Below are positions 24,873 through 36,776 of a stretch of 64,000 nucleotides of DNA, in pieces. The first letter of the stretch is position 1. Each line of letters begins with the position of its first letter. Both the position numbers and the translations under genes were made by a program. The stretch covers positions 24,970,804 to 25,034,803 of the forward strand of contig JBBCBC010000001.1 in assembly GCA_037126765.1 (NCBI GenBank), written 5' to 3'. The stretch is from Stenogyne calaminthoides. Its lineage: Eukaryota; Streptophyta; Magnoliopsida; Lamiales; Lamiaceae. The notes beneath the pieces were generated by a model. It made no database searches, was not told the origin of the DNA, and saw only the letters and a program-made list of their open reading frames with translations.

Positions 24873-26874
24873 TGTTGGGAGATGAATTTAATAAAGAAGA
24901 TTTTGATTAGATCCCAAAACCCCTGAGTATGACATGTTCAGGATAATCTTGATAGTTGAGTCAGGATTCAGTTTTAGAGTGTTTAGGATGTTATCTGCAC
25001 AATGTATAGTCAGCAGATATAGATCAGGTTAGATTCTAAAGATTCTGAAGACTCAGTAAGTTTCTAAAGTTTCTGAAGTTTCAGTATGAAACTGAGAAAC
25101 TGAAGACTCAGTATGAAACTGAGAAACTGAAGTTTCAGTATGAGACTGAGAAACTGAAGTTTCAGTATGAGACTGAGAAACTGAAGACTCAGTATGAGAC
25201 TGAGAAACTGAAGACTCAGTATGAAGACTCAGTATATCAATCAGTATATCTCTGAAGACTCAGAAGACACTGAAGACTCAGAAGACACTGAAGACTCAGA
25301 AGACTCTGAAGACTCAGAAGACACTGAAGACTCAGAAGACTGAAGATACTGAAGACAAAGAAGATACTGAAGACACAGTAGTTACTGAAGACTCAGTAAT
25401 CTACTGAATGCTCAGTATAACATGAATGTTCCGAGGCACTGAATAATATCTATATGAAGGATACAAAACTGAGAAAAAAGCGAATACACAAAAAAATAGA
25501 TATTGCCCAAGACATTTACATGCAGACAAAAGGAACTAAAACTAAGTGTTGTTGAGGTTATATCACTCAGAGATATTGACCAAAAAAGAGTCGTTATGTT
25601 TGTCTACATTTACTGAAGACAAGAGCCAATCAGAAGAAGACAACACTGTACTTTACTAACAATGAAAGCGACAGGTCACTGAAGCATGTCAGTAGTACTA
25701 TGTTCCAGACTGCAAAAAGTGGTGACTGGCTGCATGAAAGCATATTGCCTAAAACATGCTAGGGAGTATTCAAACCCTAAAAATAGCTGTTCATCACACA
25801 CCATAAGAGGAAACTCATGAAGTTATCTCTTCCAACGGATAGTTTTTCAAGAGTGACCTTGGTGACTGCCTATAAATACTAGTGACCCTCTACATTGAAG
25901 GTTACGGGAAATTTGTAAGCAACTCAAGAGCTCAAACTTATTATTGCAAGTTGAAGCACTCGAAAACCCAAGAATTTCCCAAGTGCTTTACATTGAAGAG
26001 AGCTCATTCACTAAGCCTAGTTTTGATAAGATATATCCAAAGCTTAGTAGAGATATCCTAGCCTTTGCATTGTACTTATTGTAAAGGATATCTCATCCTA
26101 GTTGGAAACCAACCAAGAAACCCCAAACCCTTTGTAAGGTAGTTTGAGTGTGATCGTTGGTGAGTTGGAGTTGTAAAGAGTTAGTAAACTACATTGAGGT
26201 AGTTAGAAAACTCTAGAGAAGAAGTGAGTAAACTATCTTGGATAGTCAGAAAGCTTGTGTGTGTTTTGAGTAAGTAAACTACAGAGGTAGTCAGAAAGCT
26301 CAAAATAGAAAGGTTAGTAAACTACAGAGGTAGTCAGAAAACCTTAGGAAGTGGTTAAAGAATTTCTCTGAAGGTTAGAGAGAGTGGACGTAGGAGCTTG
26401 AGTCTCTGAACCACTATAACTTGCTGTGTTATTTGCTTTCTGTACTGCATTGATTATATGTTGCATCTTTAACTGACAGTATATTTTCACTGATACTCAG
26501 TTGGAATCAATCCACTGAACTTGCATCTAACTGATCACAGCCTTAATCACTGTTTCATTAAAAGGAAGGTTTTCAGCAAAGCTTAAAACGAGTATAAACT
26601 TAGGGCCGACCATTCTGCACATCTGAGTAGCTATCCAAGCAGCTCAGGATCTCTGAAAAACTCAGGCTCAGTTGGGATTATCTTAGGCTTCTGAAAGCAG
26701 CTCAGGATCATTGTCTCAGGTAGACTTTGACTCAGGGCGATCTGTGCTTCTCAGGGCCAAATCATCAGGACAACCTGACCCATCTGACCTCAGTGAAGAA
26801 AAGTTTTAAAATCACTGAACACGTGTATTCCCCCCCCCATACACGTGTAAGAATCGTTTGCACCGGGACCAACA
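24873..26874 (+). repeat. 5' LTR of the Sirevirus-like element
   Basis: Starts TGTTGGGAGATGAATT and ends ACCAACA. A TATA box, TATAAATA, lies at 25871-25878, about 1 kb from the start. A minisatellite of GAAGACTCAG and GAAACTGAG units fills 25055-25410. A run of 'gtaaactacagaggtagtca' variants lies near 26,270-26,340. A C9 tract flanked by two ACACGTGT G-boxes lies at 26819-26848. Confidence 0.93.
25055..25410 (+). repeat. Minisatellite inside the 5' LTR
   Basis: Units alternate between 'gaaactgaagactcagtatg' and 'gaagactcagaagacact', both dense in CAG and CTG. In the 3' LTR the matching stretch (34,440-34,600) is shorter and CAG/CTG are mostly replaced by CGA or AAG strings. Confidence 0.85.
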
Positions 26875-26876
26875 AG

Positions 26877-26888
26877 TGGTATCAGAGC
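26877..26888 (+). promoter_or_regulatory. Primer-binding site (initiator Met-tRNA type)
   Basis: TGGTATCAGAGC begins two bases after the 5' LTR. It matches the 3' end of plant initiator methionine tRNA, the usual minus-strand primer of Copia elements. A second identical 12-mer lies at 26973-26984. Confidence 0.92.
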
Positions 26889-27094
26889 AGGAGTTCAAAA
26901 GGTTCACTAATTTCAGAGTGACCACCTGAACTGATCTATTTTAAAACCTGTCTTTGATCTGATACCAACAAGTGGTATCAGAGCAGTGATTCGCTTGACC
27001 ATTTGCTTTGGTTGCCAGAGTCTTATTTGCTAAAAGATTCTTGTGGTCTACTGAACAGATCTAATTTGCTGAAATCTTAAAAGGCTCAGACATA

Positions 27095-27643
27095 ATGCCT
27101 TCTAAGAAACTTCCAATGTTCTCAGTTGAGAGCTATGATTTGTGGAGATTGAGAATGCAGGCTCACCTGTATTCGAAGCATGAACAAATGTGGAGAGTGG
27201 TCTCTGAAGGACCATTCCAATTCACTGTTGTGAATCCCAGAGTAACTGAAAATGAGAGAAATGATCCCAGGACTGAATTTCCAAAGTCTGATGATCAACT
27301 TACTCCTGAGGAGAGGAAGTTAGTCAATCTAGACTATATTGCCAAAGATACACTATATAGCACTATTGATGATAGTGTGATGGGAATGATTTCTCATTGT
27401 AATACTGCCAAAGAAATATGGGATACACTAGCTGTGATGTGCCAAGGCACAGATCATATCAAAGAGAACAAACTTTCAGTTGCAATTGGAAAGTTTGATA
27501 GTTTTGAAATGGAAGATGGTGAATCTATTGACAAACTGGAAGTCAGATTCACTAGTATAATGAATGATCTAAATGCTCTTGGAAAGAGATATCCACAAAG
27601 AGAAGTAGCATTGAAAATTCTTAGAGGTCTATCTAAGAAATAG
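27095..27643 (+). CDS. Copia gag, N-terminal part
   Basis: The 182-residue frame from MPSKKLPMFSVESYDLWRLR fits the Copia gag family, with the typical early Tyr-Asp-x-Trp-x-x-Arg-Met and a conserved middle around AKEIWDTLAVMCQGTDHIKE and FTSIMNDLNALGKRYP. Gag would form the virus-like particle. The frame ends at TAG just after GLSKK. The next frame resumes the family sequence within a few codons (27656-27874), so this stop looks like a single disabling change, or an error, rather than a natural end. Confidence 0.85.
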   Translation: MPSKKLPMFSVESYDLWRLRMQAHLYSKHEQMWRVVSEGPFQFTVVNPRVTENERNDPRTEFPKSDDQLTPEERKLVNLDYIAKDTLYSTIDDSVMGMISHCNTAKEIWDTLAVMCQGTDHIKENKLSVAIGKFDSFEMEDGESIDKLEVRFTSIMNDLNALGKRYPQREVALKILRGLSKK

Positions 27644-29474
27644 GATATTCATGCAGTGGTGATTGAAAACACCAAGAACATTGATTCAATGTCATACCAA
27701 CAAGTCTTCTCTGAGCTGAAAGCTTATGAGTTCGTTATTTATAAGAAATCAAAGAAAGCAGACAGCAAAGATGATTCTTCATCTAGTAAAAATGTGGCTT
27801 TCAAAGCCAAGGAAAAATCCTGTAAAACTAGAGAGTTCGAGAACTCACTTGCTAAAAAATCGGGGATGAGCTAGAGGATAATAAGCTAATCTTGATGGCA
27901 AGAAGGTTTGAAAGGCTTAATAGTAGATATGAAAAATATAAAAACTATTACAGAATCACAGTGCGGAGAGACTCTAAAATTTGAGGACGGATCCACCGAG
28001 AATAGAAAGGACACGAAAAGTCAAGGATCTTCATCCAAAAAAAGGACTCCAAGACTAAGGAGGAAAGTGATCGGGATGATGATGCCAACAGATCTTCTAA
28101 CCGCCAAAAGAAAGGTCATCTTGATTATGACCGTTGTCGAGCTAAGTCTTGGGAGAGAAAAGAAAGGCAAGCAAAGAGAGACAAGAAGTTCTCCAAAAAG
28201 AAAGCCATGGTTGCGAGAAGAAGAACACTCGAAGAAGGTTCCAAATCTTGAGATGAAATGTTCTCGAGATAGTGGCGGTGATGACATCTCTCCTAATGGC
28301 CGTGGAGGAGGTAAATTCTTCTATCTCTGTTTTGTTGCTCCTACACAAGCACATGAGTTATCAAGTTCCACCGTAAAATGTCAATTTGACTGATGGATTC
28401 TTTTGAGAGTCTTATGAAGGACTATCTTTGTTTTTACAAGAATCTATTTGAATGAAACTCAAGAGCGAGAACAAAGAACGATTCTTTGAAAATCTTAAGT
28501 GGAAAGACTCTAGTAATGCTGATATCACTTCTCAATTGATGGGAACTACTGATGAACTAGATGTTCTGAAAGTACAACTCTCAGAGAAAGAGAAGTTGAT
28601 AGAGACCCTAGATGAAAAACTAGAAATCCAATTGAGGAGATTCAAATTGATCGAATCGAGTTCAATGACCTCTTTGAAAGCATGAAACTCTACAAAAAAT
28701 GTGAGGATAGTCTTGTGAGAAAGCTAGCTTATTGAATTACGCATCTAAAGTAATAGATGAAATTCAGAGTTATCAGAGACCTGCCACTATAAAAGCTGGA
28801 TTAGGATACATTCCAGGGGGAACCTCACAAGGTCTTCTGAATGTTGCTTCTAGTAGCACTAAGACTGTCTTTGTTAAACAAGTGGCACCTAATCTTCTGA
28901 CTGAAGAATTGCCCAAAGTTTTAGACAAGGGTAAAGGACCTATGGTTCCAGAAAAACAGAATGTTCAGGGAAGAAAGCCCAGACCTCAGGAAAAGGCTAG
29001 AAAACCTGACCACTTAGTAGGAAATTTTCATTTAGTACTTCAAAGCCTCGGTAAGAATACAAACTCAAGAGATCTCAGATCGAACCCGGCCAGAGGAATT
29101 TTCAGAAGAGAAACACTTTCAAATAGAGACATTCTCAATTGAAAAGACCAAGTCCTCGACATCTTGAAAGACCCCAATTTCAAAGACAGCAACCCAAACC
29201 CCACTTGCATAAGGGTAAAGGTTTCCTGAACCCAAGTCAACAGAGACAAAGACCAGCTGCACAAAAGCCAAAGTATTTGAACAAAAGGCCTGTACCCAAG
29301 AAAAACTCTAAGACTCATGTTCATGCTAAGGCTGACACTCATACACAGGATACTGTTAAGGTACCTAGAGTGGTGAATGTGTATGTAGATGTTTATGGAA
29401 GACAAATCAGCCACTCTAAAGTAATTAGAGTTGTTAGGCGATTGGATTCCAAAAGGTACAAACTAACACCGTAG
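27644..29474 (+). pseudogene. Broken gag C-terminal region
   Basis: Gag-like coding continues in pieces: 27656-27874 (AVVIENTKNIDSMSYQQ), a lysine-rich stretch in changing frames to 28393, a coiled-coil-like part near 28452-28685 (LMGTTDELDVLKVQLSEKEK), and 28732-29474, rich in Pro, Lys and Gln. Stops and frame changes separate them. The zinc-knuckle region is not intact. Some breaks may be sequence errors of the CAG/CTG type seen elsewhere in this element. Confidence 0.65.
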
Positions 29475-29589
29475 GACCCTTACACCAAATGGGTACCACA
29501 GAACTGATCTGTTTTCCAGGTGAAAGACAAGGGCACTGAGCTGAATGAAGACATCATAGCCCTGATGAAAGAAGATCTGAGATGTCATT

Positions 29590-29775
29590 GTTGGGGGAGA
29601 TGAATTTCCTTCTTGGACTTCAGATGAAAACAGACTAAGGAAGGAATCTTCATCAGAGATCATGTAGAGAAGAAGGACATCGATGGAGAAAATTCATCTT
29701 GATAAGAGAGCCGATATCTTGACTAAACCTTTGGGTTTGAATCAAGATTTCGGGAACTATCGATTGAATTAGGGA
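29590..29775 (+). pseudogene. Remnant of pol (reverse transcriptase and RNase H tail)
   Basis: A short frame around FLLGLQMKTD, then HLDKRADILTKPLG, corresponds to the C-terminal edges of Copia reverse transcriptase and RNase H. The protease, integrase and reverse transcriptase core are absent between gag and this point, so several kilobases of pol were deleted. Confidence 0.7.
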
Positions 29776-30475
29776 TGTTGGATCCAGTGTCTGAGCAAAT
29801 CTGAAAAAAAATTGAAGGTTTTCGGATGCATGAAGTTTTCTCGATTCTCTTGAAAACTTCGGGATAAAATTGGATGTCTTGGCGAAGTCTTGGGAAACTC
29901 GGATATCTTTGAAGGTCGATTACTTCGATATTATCTTGATCGACTCGATTACTTCGATATCATCTTGAACCCGCTTTAGTACTTCGATATTATCTTGACA
30001 TTTTATGAAGGTCAAAACTCAGTAAGACTGATAGAGGGAAATTAGTCTGAAGAAGTAATGACTCATGCAATTCATTTATTGTCCAACTGAAGCTCAGTAA
30101 TCATTTGCAATAAATACCAAAACACCTAAAGGGAATATTTGGGCGGGACCTTTGAAATACCCGAAGGAGGTCAATGGTCCGCAGGAACAGTAATTAATTG
30201 CACTGTTCATTAATCACCAATAAGGTTAAATTGACGGCATATTATTCGTGAAATCGTCCTTTCATATACCCGATTAGTCGGTGTTTAATCTTAACCGTTG
30301 ATTTAATTCAATCGATACGATTTCCCATGAATCCATTATATATATTCTTTGAGAATTCATTCAAAGCCCCAATTACAAAAGCCTTCGTTCTCAAAAATTC
30401 TCTGCAACTCAAAAACCTATCTTTGCCCAGAAAATCTTCATCGTCCTCAAAACCCTACAATCAAAATCCTTCAAA

Positions 30476-31084
30476 ATGACTTTCTCCGTCTATGATAAAC
30501 TCGTTATTTCGAATAAGCCATGGTACGAATATGTGGTGTCGCTCGAAAGTTCATCAAATGCAACCCACGAAGAAGAGGCACTGCATATGATTCGAGTCGC
30601 AAAGCTTACAAACCTGGTTGCGAGCCAATCGGAGGCTGAATACTCTAAGGAGGTAATAGAGTTTATTTCGAACTTGAAATTAGATGACGAGGATTGTATC
30701 GAATCCCAGATTACTATTTCCCACTTAGAACATAACTCTAAATACATTGATTTTGTACGGGAGTTGTATATAATCCCTAAGAATTTAAATGATGTATTTG
30801 AGTTGTGTAATAGAGGAGAAGATCCCACGACGTATATGTTGGGTAGGGAACAGGAATACTTTGATAGGATAACAGAGCATCCTATTAAGTTTGAGGCTAC
30901 ATTGAATAAACGACATTTGAAGCTAAAATACAGAGTATTGCTGGATATTGTTAGTAAATGCATTATGAGTCGATCCAAGCCGGTTTTGAAGCGGATCGAA
31001 GACGCGAAGCTTAGATTGATGGGTTGCTATAGAGGACTCACCCACCACAGTTTCAATTGGTTGCGGTACTTGATCGAGTGGTGA
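30476..31084 (+). CDS. ORF of unknown function in the envelope-like position of the retrotransposon
   Basis: 202 residues starting MTFSVYDKLVISNKPWYEYV. It is Glu/Lys-rich with no transmembrane segment or signal peptide evident. The position, between the end of pol and the 3' LTR, is where Sireviruses carry envelope-like ORFs. The start follows a leader-like CAAAACCCTACAATC stretch. I do not recognise a domain with confidence; a link to the putative plant transposon protein group is a guess. Confidence 0.5.
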   Translation: MTFSVYDKLVISNKPWYEYVVSLESSSNATHEEEALHMIRVAKLTNLVASQSEAEYSKEVIEFISNLKLDDEDCIESQITISHLEHNSKYIDFVRELYIIPKNLNDVFELCNRGEDPTTYMLGREQEYFDRITEHPIKFEATLNKRHLKLKYRVLLDIVSKCIMSRSKPVLKRIEDAKLRLMGCYRGLTHHSFNWLRYLIEW

Positions 31085-31240
31085 GTGACCGAATGACGGA
31101 TCAAGAAGGAGGATGGATCGGTGGCAATAAAAGGCAAAATTCTTCATCAACCAAAATAGCTTTTTATTTTGGAGATGTCTTTTGCGTGAAGAAGAGGACA
31201 TTTTTGCCTCTCCTAAAGACCTTTCCAAAGTCTAAAAATC

Positions 31241-33893
31241 ATGTTCAAGCCTACAACTACAAGAAAGACTTTGAAGGGTAAGAAAGAGAAGAAAGTGGAA
31301 TCAACTACTGCTGCAGAGGGAGCTGCTGAAGAAGCCCATCAAGCCAGGGGGAAGACTTTGATGAAGGTGAAGAGGGAGAAGGGAGAAACCACGAAGAAGA
31401 AAACTCTGGCTCCCAAGAGCAGAAGAATGTTAATTTCCACTGAGGAGGAGGTGAGTGAACCCGAGGAGGTGCAACTGAGGGCCGAAGCTTCAAATCGCCA
31501 TTACAAGTATTGGCTCGGGATGTATCTACGGCACGAGGAGAGCAAAGGCGAGGAGCAAGTTTTCTCTCGAGGTTCTTGAGACATCACCGAGCCTGGATAA
31601 ATTTTCTCAAAGAAATCTTCAAAGGACCTCGGACCTCGGGAACAAGCTCGGGGTTCCCTCTTGAGGAGTTACTGCTCAATCCTCAGATCAAGATGAGCCT
31701 CAGGAGCTGTTGAATCTTGATGAGCTCCTGAGTGATCCATTCTTTGATCCTCGGCACGGAAGAACCCCTCTATGAACACGAGGCAGACAAAAAGAAGAAG
31801 GGGCTAAAGCGGAGGCCGAGTGGCGAAAATCTTGGGAATAGTTCATCTTGGGCCAGTACCACGAAATAACTCATATCGACCTTCGGGATCTCTTTTTCGG
31901 TTCGAGGACAACGTCTACATTACGAACCGGACTCTTGCCGGAGATGCTCAATATTCTTATATTCGGAGGAGAGGATCGTGAAATGAGAGACAACAGTGAT
32001 TAACTTGAGTTCTCGGGTTCGAAAGACCAAGCTTCGGGATCAAAGTGCGGTTTTTGATGGTTGATCGGGGAAGAAGCTTCTTTGAAAGGAAAGAAGTTCG
32101 ATGTTGGTGCCCAAAGCTCCAAAGATAAAGATCAAGATGGAGACCAACAAGGGAATCTTTGAAAACAATCTCAAATGGAGAAGGATAATCTTGATCTTTG
32201 GAGAGCGATATCACACATCCTCGGTCAAGATTGTACTCTTGGACCGAGGCTCGAGTTGAGACCGCTCAGGTGGATCTTTGAAGCTCAGGTGGAGACCGAA
32301 GCTCAGATAGAGACAGAGGCTCAGGCGGAGCAACCAGCTCAGGACAAGCAACAAATTCTCTATGCTCCAGAGATTGATCTCACTCCCATTGTGGACAAGC
32401 TGGATAAAGTTGTGCCAATTGTGGATAAAGTGACTCAGATTGAAGAGACATTGGCCAACAAGTCCCAGAAGATATAGAATCTGAGTTCTACTTCAGACCT
32501 GATGCAGCTTCAGACTTCTCTGAATGAAAAGATGACTGCCATGGAAGGGAAGATAGATGGAGTCAAGATCGAAGCTAAAATCTGGTGAAGCGGATGTATC
32601 GGGAAAGGACTTCATTTCTAGAAGCCAAAGCCGGTGGAGAAGAATGATCAAGCCCGATCAAGAATCTTTGTTGAGGAAATGGGCTCCATGCTTTCATGAC
32701 CAAGATAGACAGAGATGTTAAAGATGTGCTCTCCAACCGGTTTGCACCAATGTCTCAAGAGTTCTCTCAGAGCTAAGAACCACTTAATGAAATTTAGAGG
32801 AAGAGCAAGATCGGTTTAGGTTTTAAGAGGTGCGAAGTGCCGACAAAAAAAAAAAAATATCATATGGACACTGCACTATCCAAACTTCTACCAAGGTATG
32901 GTGCCAAGAAGGGGGAAAGGCCTGGTGCCGAGTTAAAAGTGTTATTGGCACACACCTTGAAGAGGAAGGAAGACAAAGAGACTAAAAAGAAAAATGTTGC
33001 TGAAACCTTAAAGGAAGTTGAAGCCACTGAAAAGCTCAAATCCAAGAAAGTGGAGAAGCCTATCTACACTCATGTTTCTGAGGAAACAATGCAAGAAGTC
33101 ATTGCTGAAAAACTGAGTGCTAGAAGAAGGGTGGAAACAAGCCAAGCCGGTGTTGAACAAACTATCAAGAGGAAGAAGTCAGGGCGTTTTGTTGAACCCG
33201 AGAGGAAAAGAGCTAAGGCTAAAACCAACACGTAGAAAAGCCGATCATGGAGTTAGAAGAGTCTGAAGAGGAACCACAGAAAGAAATCTTCAATACTAGG
33301 AGAGCCTTGAGATCACTTGAGGTGGAACAAGCCAAGAAAAATCTAAAACTATATATTGCTTGGTTTTGGGAGTTCCTTTGATAAGGAAAAAGAAAGAAGA
33401 AGAGCAGAAGCGCAGAAGTGGTTTCAAGAAGTTCCTGAGCAAAAGGAGAGGGACAACTAAAACTCAGAAGTGGCCGCACATTGATAAGTGGATGTCAATC
33501 CAATTCAATGATGCTTGGGAAGAAATAAAGAGAACCTTCTGGTTCTATTATGAAATTCTGAGGGAATGGAGGGGGACAAGCTCAGACCCGAATGAAGCTT
33601 TCATTGATTATCTTTTAACCTTCTATCCAAAGTACTTGCAGAGTTGGATAAATCTTGCAGATGAAGGTAATGTTCAAATTACTGCCCCTGGTCCATTCAC
33701 ATACCCTGCTCCTAGACTAGAGAATGACTTGGTGAATGAGACAGCCATCTCTCAGGAAATTGCTCAGTATGCCATCCAGTTAGGACTGACAGGAAACAAC
33801 CCTAATATCATCAAAGAAAGAGATGCATTGAAGAAGAGATATTATGGGATGTTCAACCTGGAGGTGCCTCAGGATGAGGTTGAAGAAGAGTGA
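31241..33893 (+). pseudogene. Fragmented ORFs in the envelope-like region
   Basis: Lys/Glu-rich frames at 31241-31579, 32175-32477, 32837-33235 and 33360-33893 are separated by stops and frame changes. The 33360 frame (177 residues) is the most protein-like, with FNDAWEEIKRTFWFYYEILR and DYLLTFYPKYLQSWINLA. The pieces probably derive from one long ORF, given similar composition and order. The rest of the interval, to 34,236, is the untranslated end of the element. Confidence 0.5.
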
Positions 33894-34236
33894 AGAGCTG
33901 AAGCTGAAGATTGAAGAAGACTGAAGACCAAAGACTGAAGACTCTTTGTAATTCTTTTGTTTTTGTCTTTACCTTTGATAAGTTCATTGTAATCTGTAGC
34001 TGTTATCATACAATCAATGAAACTTTATCTTTATGCTCAAAGATAATATCTCATTATATTTTTACATGTCTTTATATTTTGATATGCCTTATGATGTGTT
34101 GTGAAATTGTTGGGAGAATTATTGTGAAAATTGTTGAGAGAATTGCCATTCTTGTACTGTAATAGGAAAAACTGAAACATGAGTATAGGTTAAGTATTTA
34201 CAGTAACAAGATGGTTTTTGCATCAAAAAGGGAAAT

Positions 34237-36546
34237 TGTTGGGAGATGAATTTAATAAAAAGAGATTTTGATTAGATCCCAAAACCCCGAGTATGACATG
34301 TTCGGGATAATCTTGATAGTTGAGTCGATTAGGTTTAGAGTGTTCGGGATGTTATCTCGCACAATGTATAGTCGTGAGATATAGATCGGGTTAGATTTTG
34401 AAGATTACGAAGACTCGATTTTAGTTTACAAGATTCTAAAGACTTCGATAAGTTTAAAGTTCGGAAGTTTTAGTATGAAAAAAGACTCAAAAGAAACCGA
34501 TGTTTCAATATGAAATCGAAAAATCAAGACTTCGATGAAATCGAGAAATCGAAGTTTCAAGTATGAGATCGAGAAACCAAGATAGAAAAAAGAAGAAGAC
34601 CTCCAAATTAATTGAGATCGAATACTTACTGGGAAATCAAGAACTTTGTGTTTTAAGATAAGAAACCAAATAAACCCTTCAAATCACAAGTCCGAAAGAC
34701 TCAAACAAATATAAAGACATCCAATTCAATATCAATCAAACTTAAGAGTCATATCTCCAATCAAGACTCGTGAAAAAATCAAGAGGTTATGAAAATTAAA
34801 ACTCAAGACATCAAAGACTCACAAACCCAACAAGTTCAAGTAAGACACTCAAGACTCGATTCAGATCAAGACTCATTGTAAAGATATCAAGATCAAGATA
34901 AACCCCAAACCAAGACAAAGAAGATATCTAAGACAACAAATCGGCTTACTAAAGACTCAAAATAGAAAAACCCCAAAAACTTTGCCACATCCCATCAATG
35001 CTTTAATCGAAGATAACCCTCAAATGTTCACTATACCAGACAAAAAGATATAAACGCTTAGTATAATATCTATCTGAAGGATACAAAACTGAGAAAAACG
35101 TGAATACACGTAAAAATAGATATTGCCCAAGACATTCACATGCGGAGAAAAAGGAACTAAAACTTAGTGTTGTTAAGGTTATATCACTCGAGATATTGAC
35201 CAAAAAAAAAGCCGTTATGTTTGTCTACATTTCATGAAGACAAAGCCAATCGAATCAAGAAGACAACAACGTATTTCTTCGACCTTTGAAAGCGACAGTC
35301 ATTGAAGCGTGTCAAGATCTACTATGTTCAGGCATTTGAAATGGTGATGCAAAAAGTGGTATTTGGTTTGCATGAAAGCATATTGCCTAAAACATGCTAG
35401 GGAGTATTCAAACCACTAAAATAGTCGTTCATCACACACCATAATAGAGAAACTCATCATGAAGCTTTATCTCTTCCAATCGGATAGTTTTTCAAGAGTG
35501 ACCTTGGTATTTACTATAAATACTAGTGACCCTCTACATTGAAGGTTCAGGAAATTTGTAAGCAACTCAAGAGCTCAAACTTATTATTGAAGTTGAAGCA
35601 CTCGAAAACCCAAGAATTTTCCAAGTGCTTTACATTGAAGAACTCATTCACTAAGCTTTTTGATAAGATATATCCAAAGCTTAGTAGAGATATCCTAGCC
35701 TTTGCATTGTACTTATTGTAAAGGATATCTCATCTGATTGGAAACCAACCAAGAAACCCCAAACCCTTTGTAAGGTAGTTTGAGTGTGATCGTTGGTGAG
35801 TTGGAGTTGTAAAGTTAATAAACTACATTGAGGTAGTCGAAAAACTCTAGAGAAGAAGTGAGTAAACTATCTTGGATAGTCGAGAAAACTTGTGTGTGTT
35901 TGAGTAAGTAAACTACAGAGAGGTAGTCGAAGCTCAAAATAGAAAGGTTAGTAAACTACGATTCAAATTACTAGTCGAAGAAAACCTTAGGAAGTGGTTA
36001 AGGAATTTCTCTTTTTGAAGGTCGGAGAGAGTGGATGTAGGAGCTTGAGTCTACGAACCACTATAACTTCTTTGTGTTATTTGCTTTACATCTTTGCATT
36101 GATTATCTGTTGCATCTTTAATCGAAAGCATATTTTCCGCGATACTTTCGGTTGGAATCAATCCACCGAACTTGCATCTAACCGATCACAACCTTAATCA
36201 TTTGTTTCATTAAAAAGGAAGGTTTTTTAACAAAAAACTTAAAAGCAGTATAAACTTAAGGCCGACCATTCCAATTTGGACCATCGAAAACAAGCTATCC
36301 AAGCAAAACCCGGGATCTCTCAAAAACTCGAGCTCGGTTAGGATTATCTTAGAAAATACCAACCTTAAGTAGCTCGGGATCATTATCTCGGGTAGACTTT
36401 GACTCGAGCGTCTGTCTTCTCGGGGCGAATCATCGGAACAAACCCACCCATCGACCTCGATGAAGAAAAAAATTTAAAATCATCTCAATTGAACACATGT
36501 ATTCCCCATACGTGTATATACTTCGTTTGCAAGGTTAGGACCAACA
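34237..36546 (+). repeat. 3' LTR of the Sirevirus-like element, with anomalous CAG/CTG loss
   Basis: Collinear with the 5' LTR end to end, including a TATA box at 35515-35522 (25871-25878 in the 5' LTR). It differs mainly at CAG and CTG: 'ccctgagtat' reads 'ccccgagtat', 'tgttcaggat' reads 'tgttcgggat', 'catctgacctcagtgaag' reads 'catcgacctcgatgaag'. About 300 bp longer than its partner. Confidence 0.92.
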
Positions 36547-36551
36547 ACTCT

Positions 36552-36776
36552 CTACTCATATAAATTCTCTATTTTAAAATCATGCAATTTTATGAAAAGT
36601 TATTTAAGGTATAATATTTCATCTTAAAAGATATATATTATATTATATTATATTGAATACATACTCCATAATTTATGTTCTTTCCAATTCTTTTTAGATG
36701 TCATTCTTAGTTTTTTCAGATAAATTAAGAATATTTTCTTATGCCAACATTAATCTTAACTTATGATAATTAATAT
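36552..36776. other. Short AT-rich spacer between two LTR elements
   Basis: No gene or repeat is recognised. It includes a TATTATATTATATT run near 36,637-36,655. Confidence 0.6.

Larger units (their letters stand above)
24868..36551 (+). mobile_element. Sirevirus-like Copia LTR retrotransposon, internally deleted, with ACTCT target duplication
   Basis: The element runs 24873-36546, bounded by TGTTGGGA and ACCAACA, with ACTCT directly repeated at 24868-24872 and 36547-36551. The LTRs are 2,002 bp (24873-26874) and 2,310 bp (34237-36546). A primer-binding site TGGTATCAGAGC follows the 5' LTR and a purine tract 'aaaaagggaaa' precedes the 3' LTR. The interior holds a gag ORF, a broken gag C terminus, only the tail of pol, and a 3.4-kb block of ORFs in the envelope-like position. 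Long LTRs, Copia gag and ORFs beyond pol fit the Sirevirus (SIRE1-like) group. It could move only if pol came from another copy. Confidence 0.9.

Noticed and set aside
29040..29414. Minus-strand 124-residue ORF with hydrophobic stretches
   Set aside because: It is antisense to the broken gag C-terminal region of the Sirevirus-like element.
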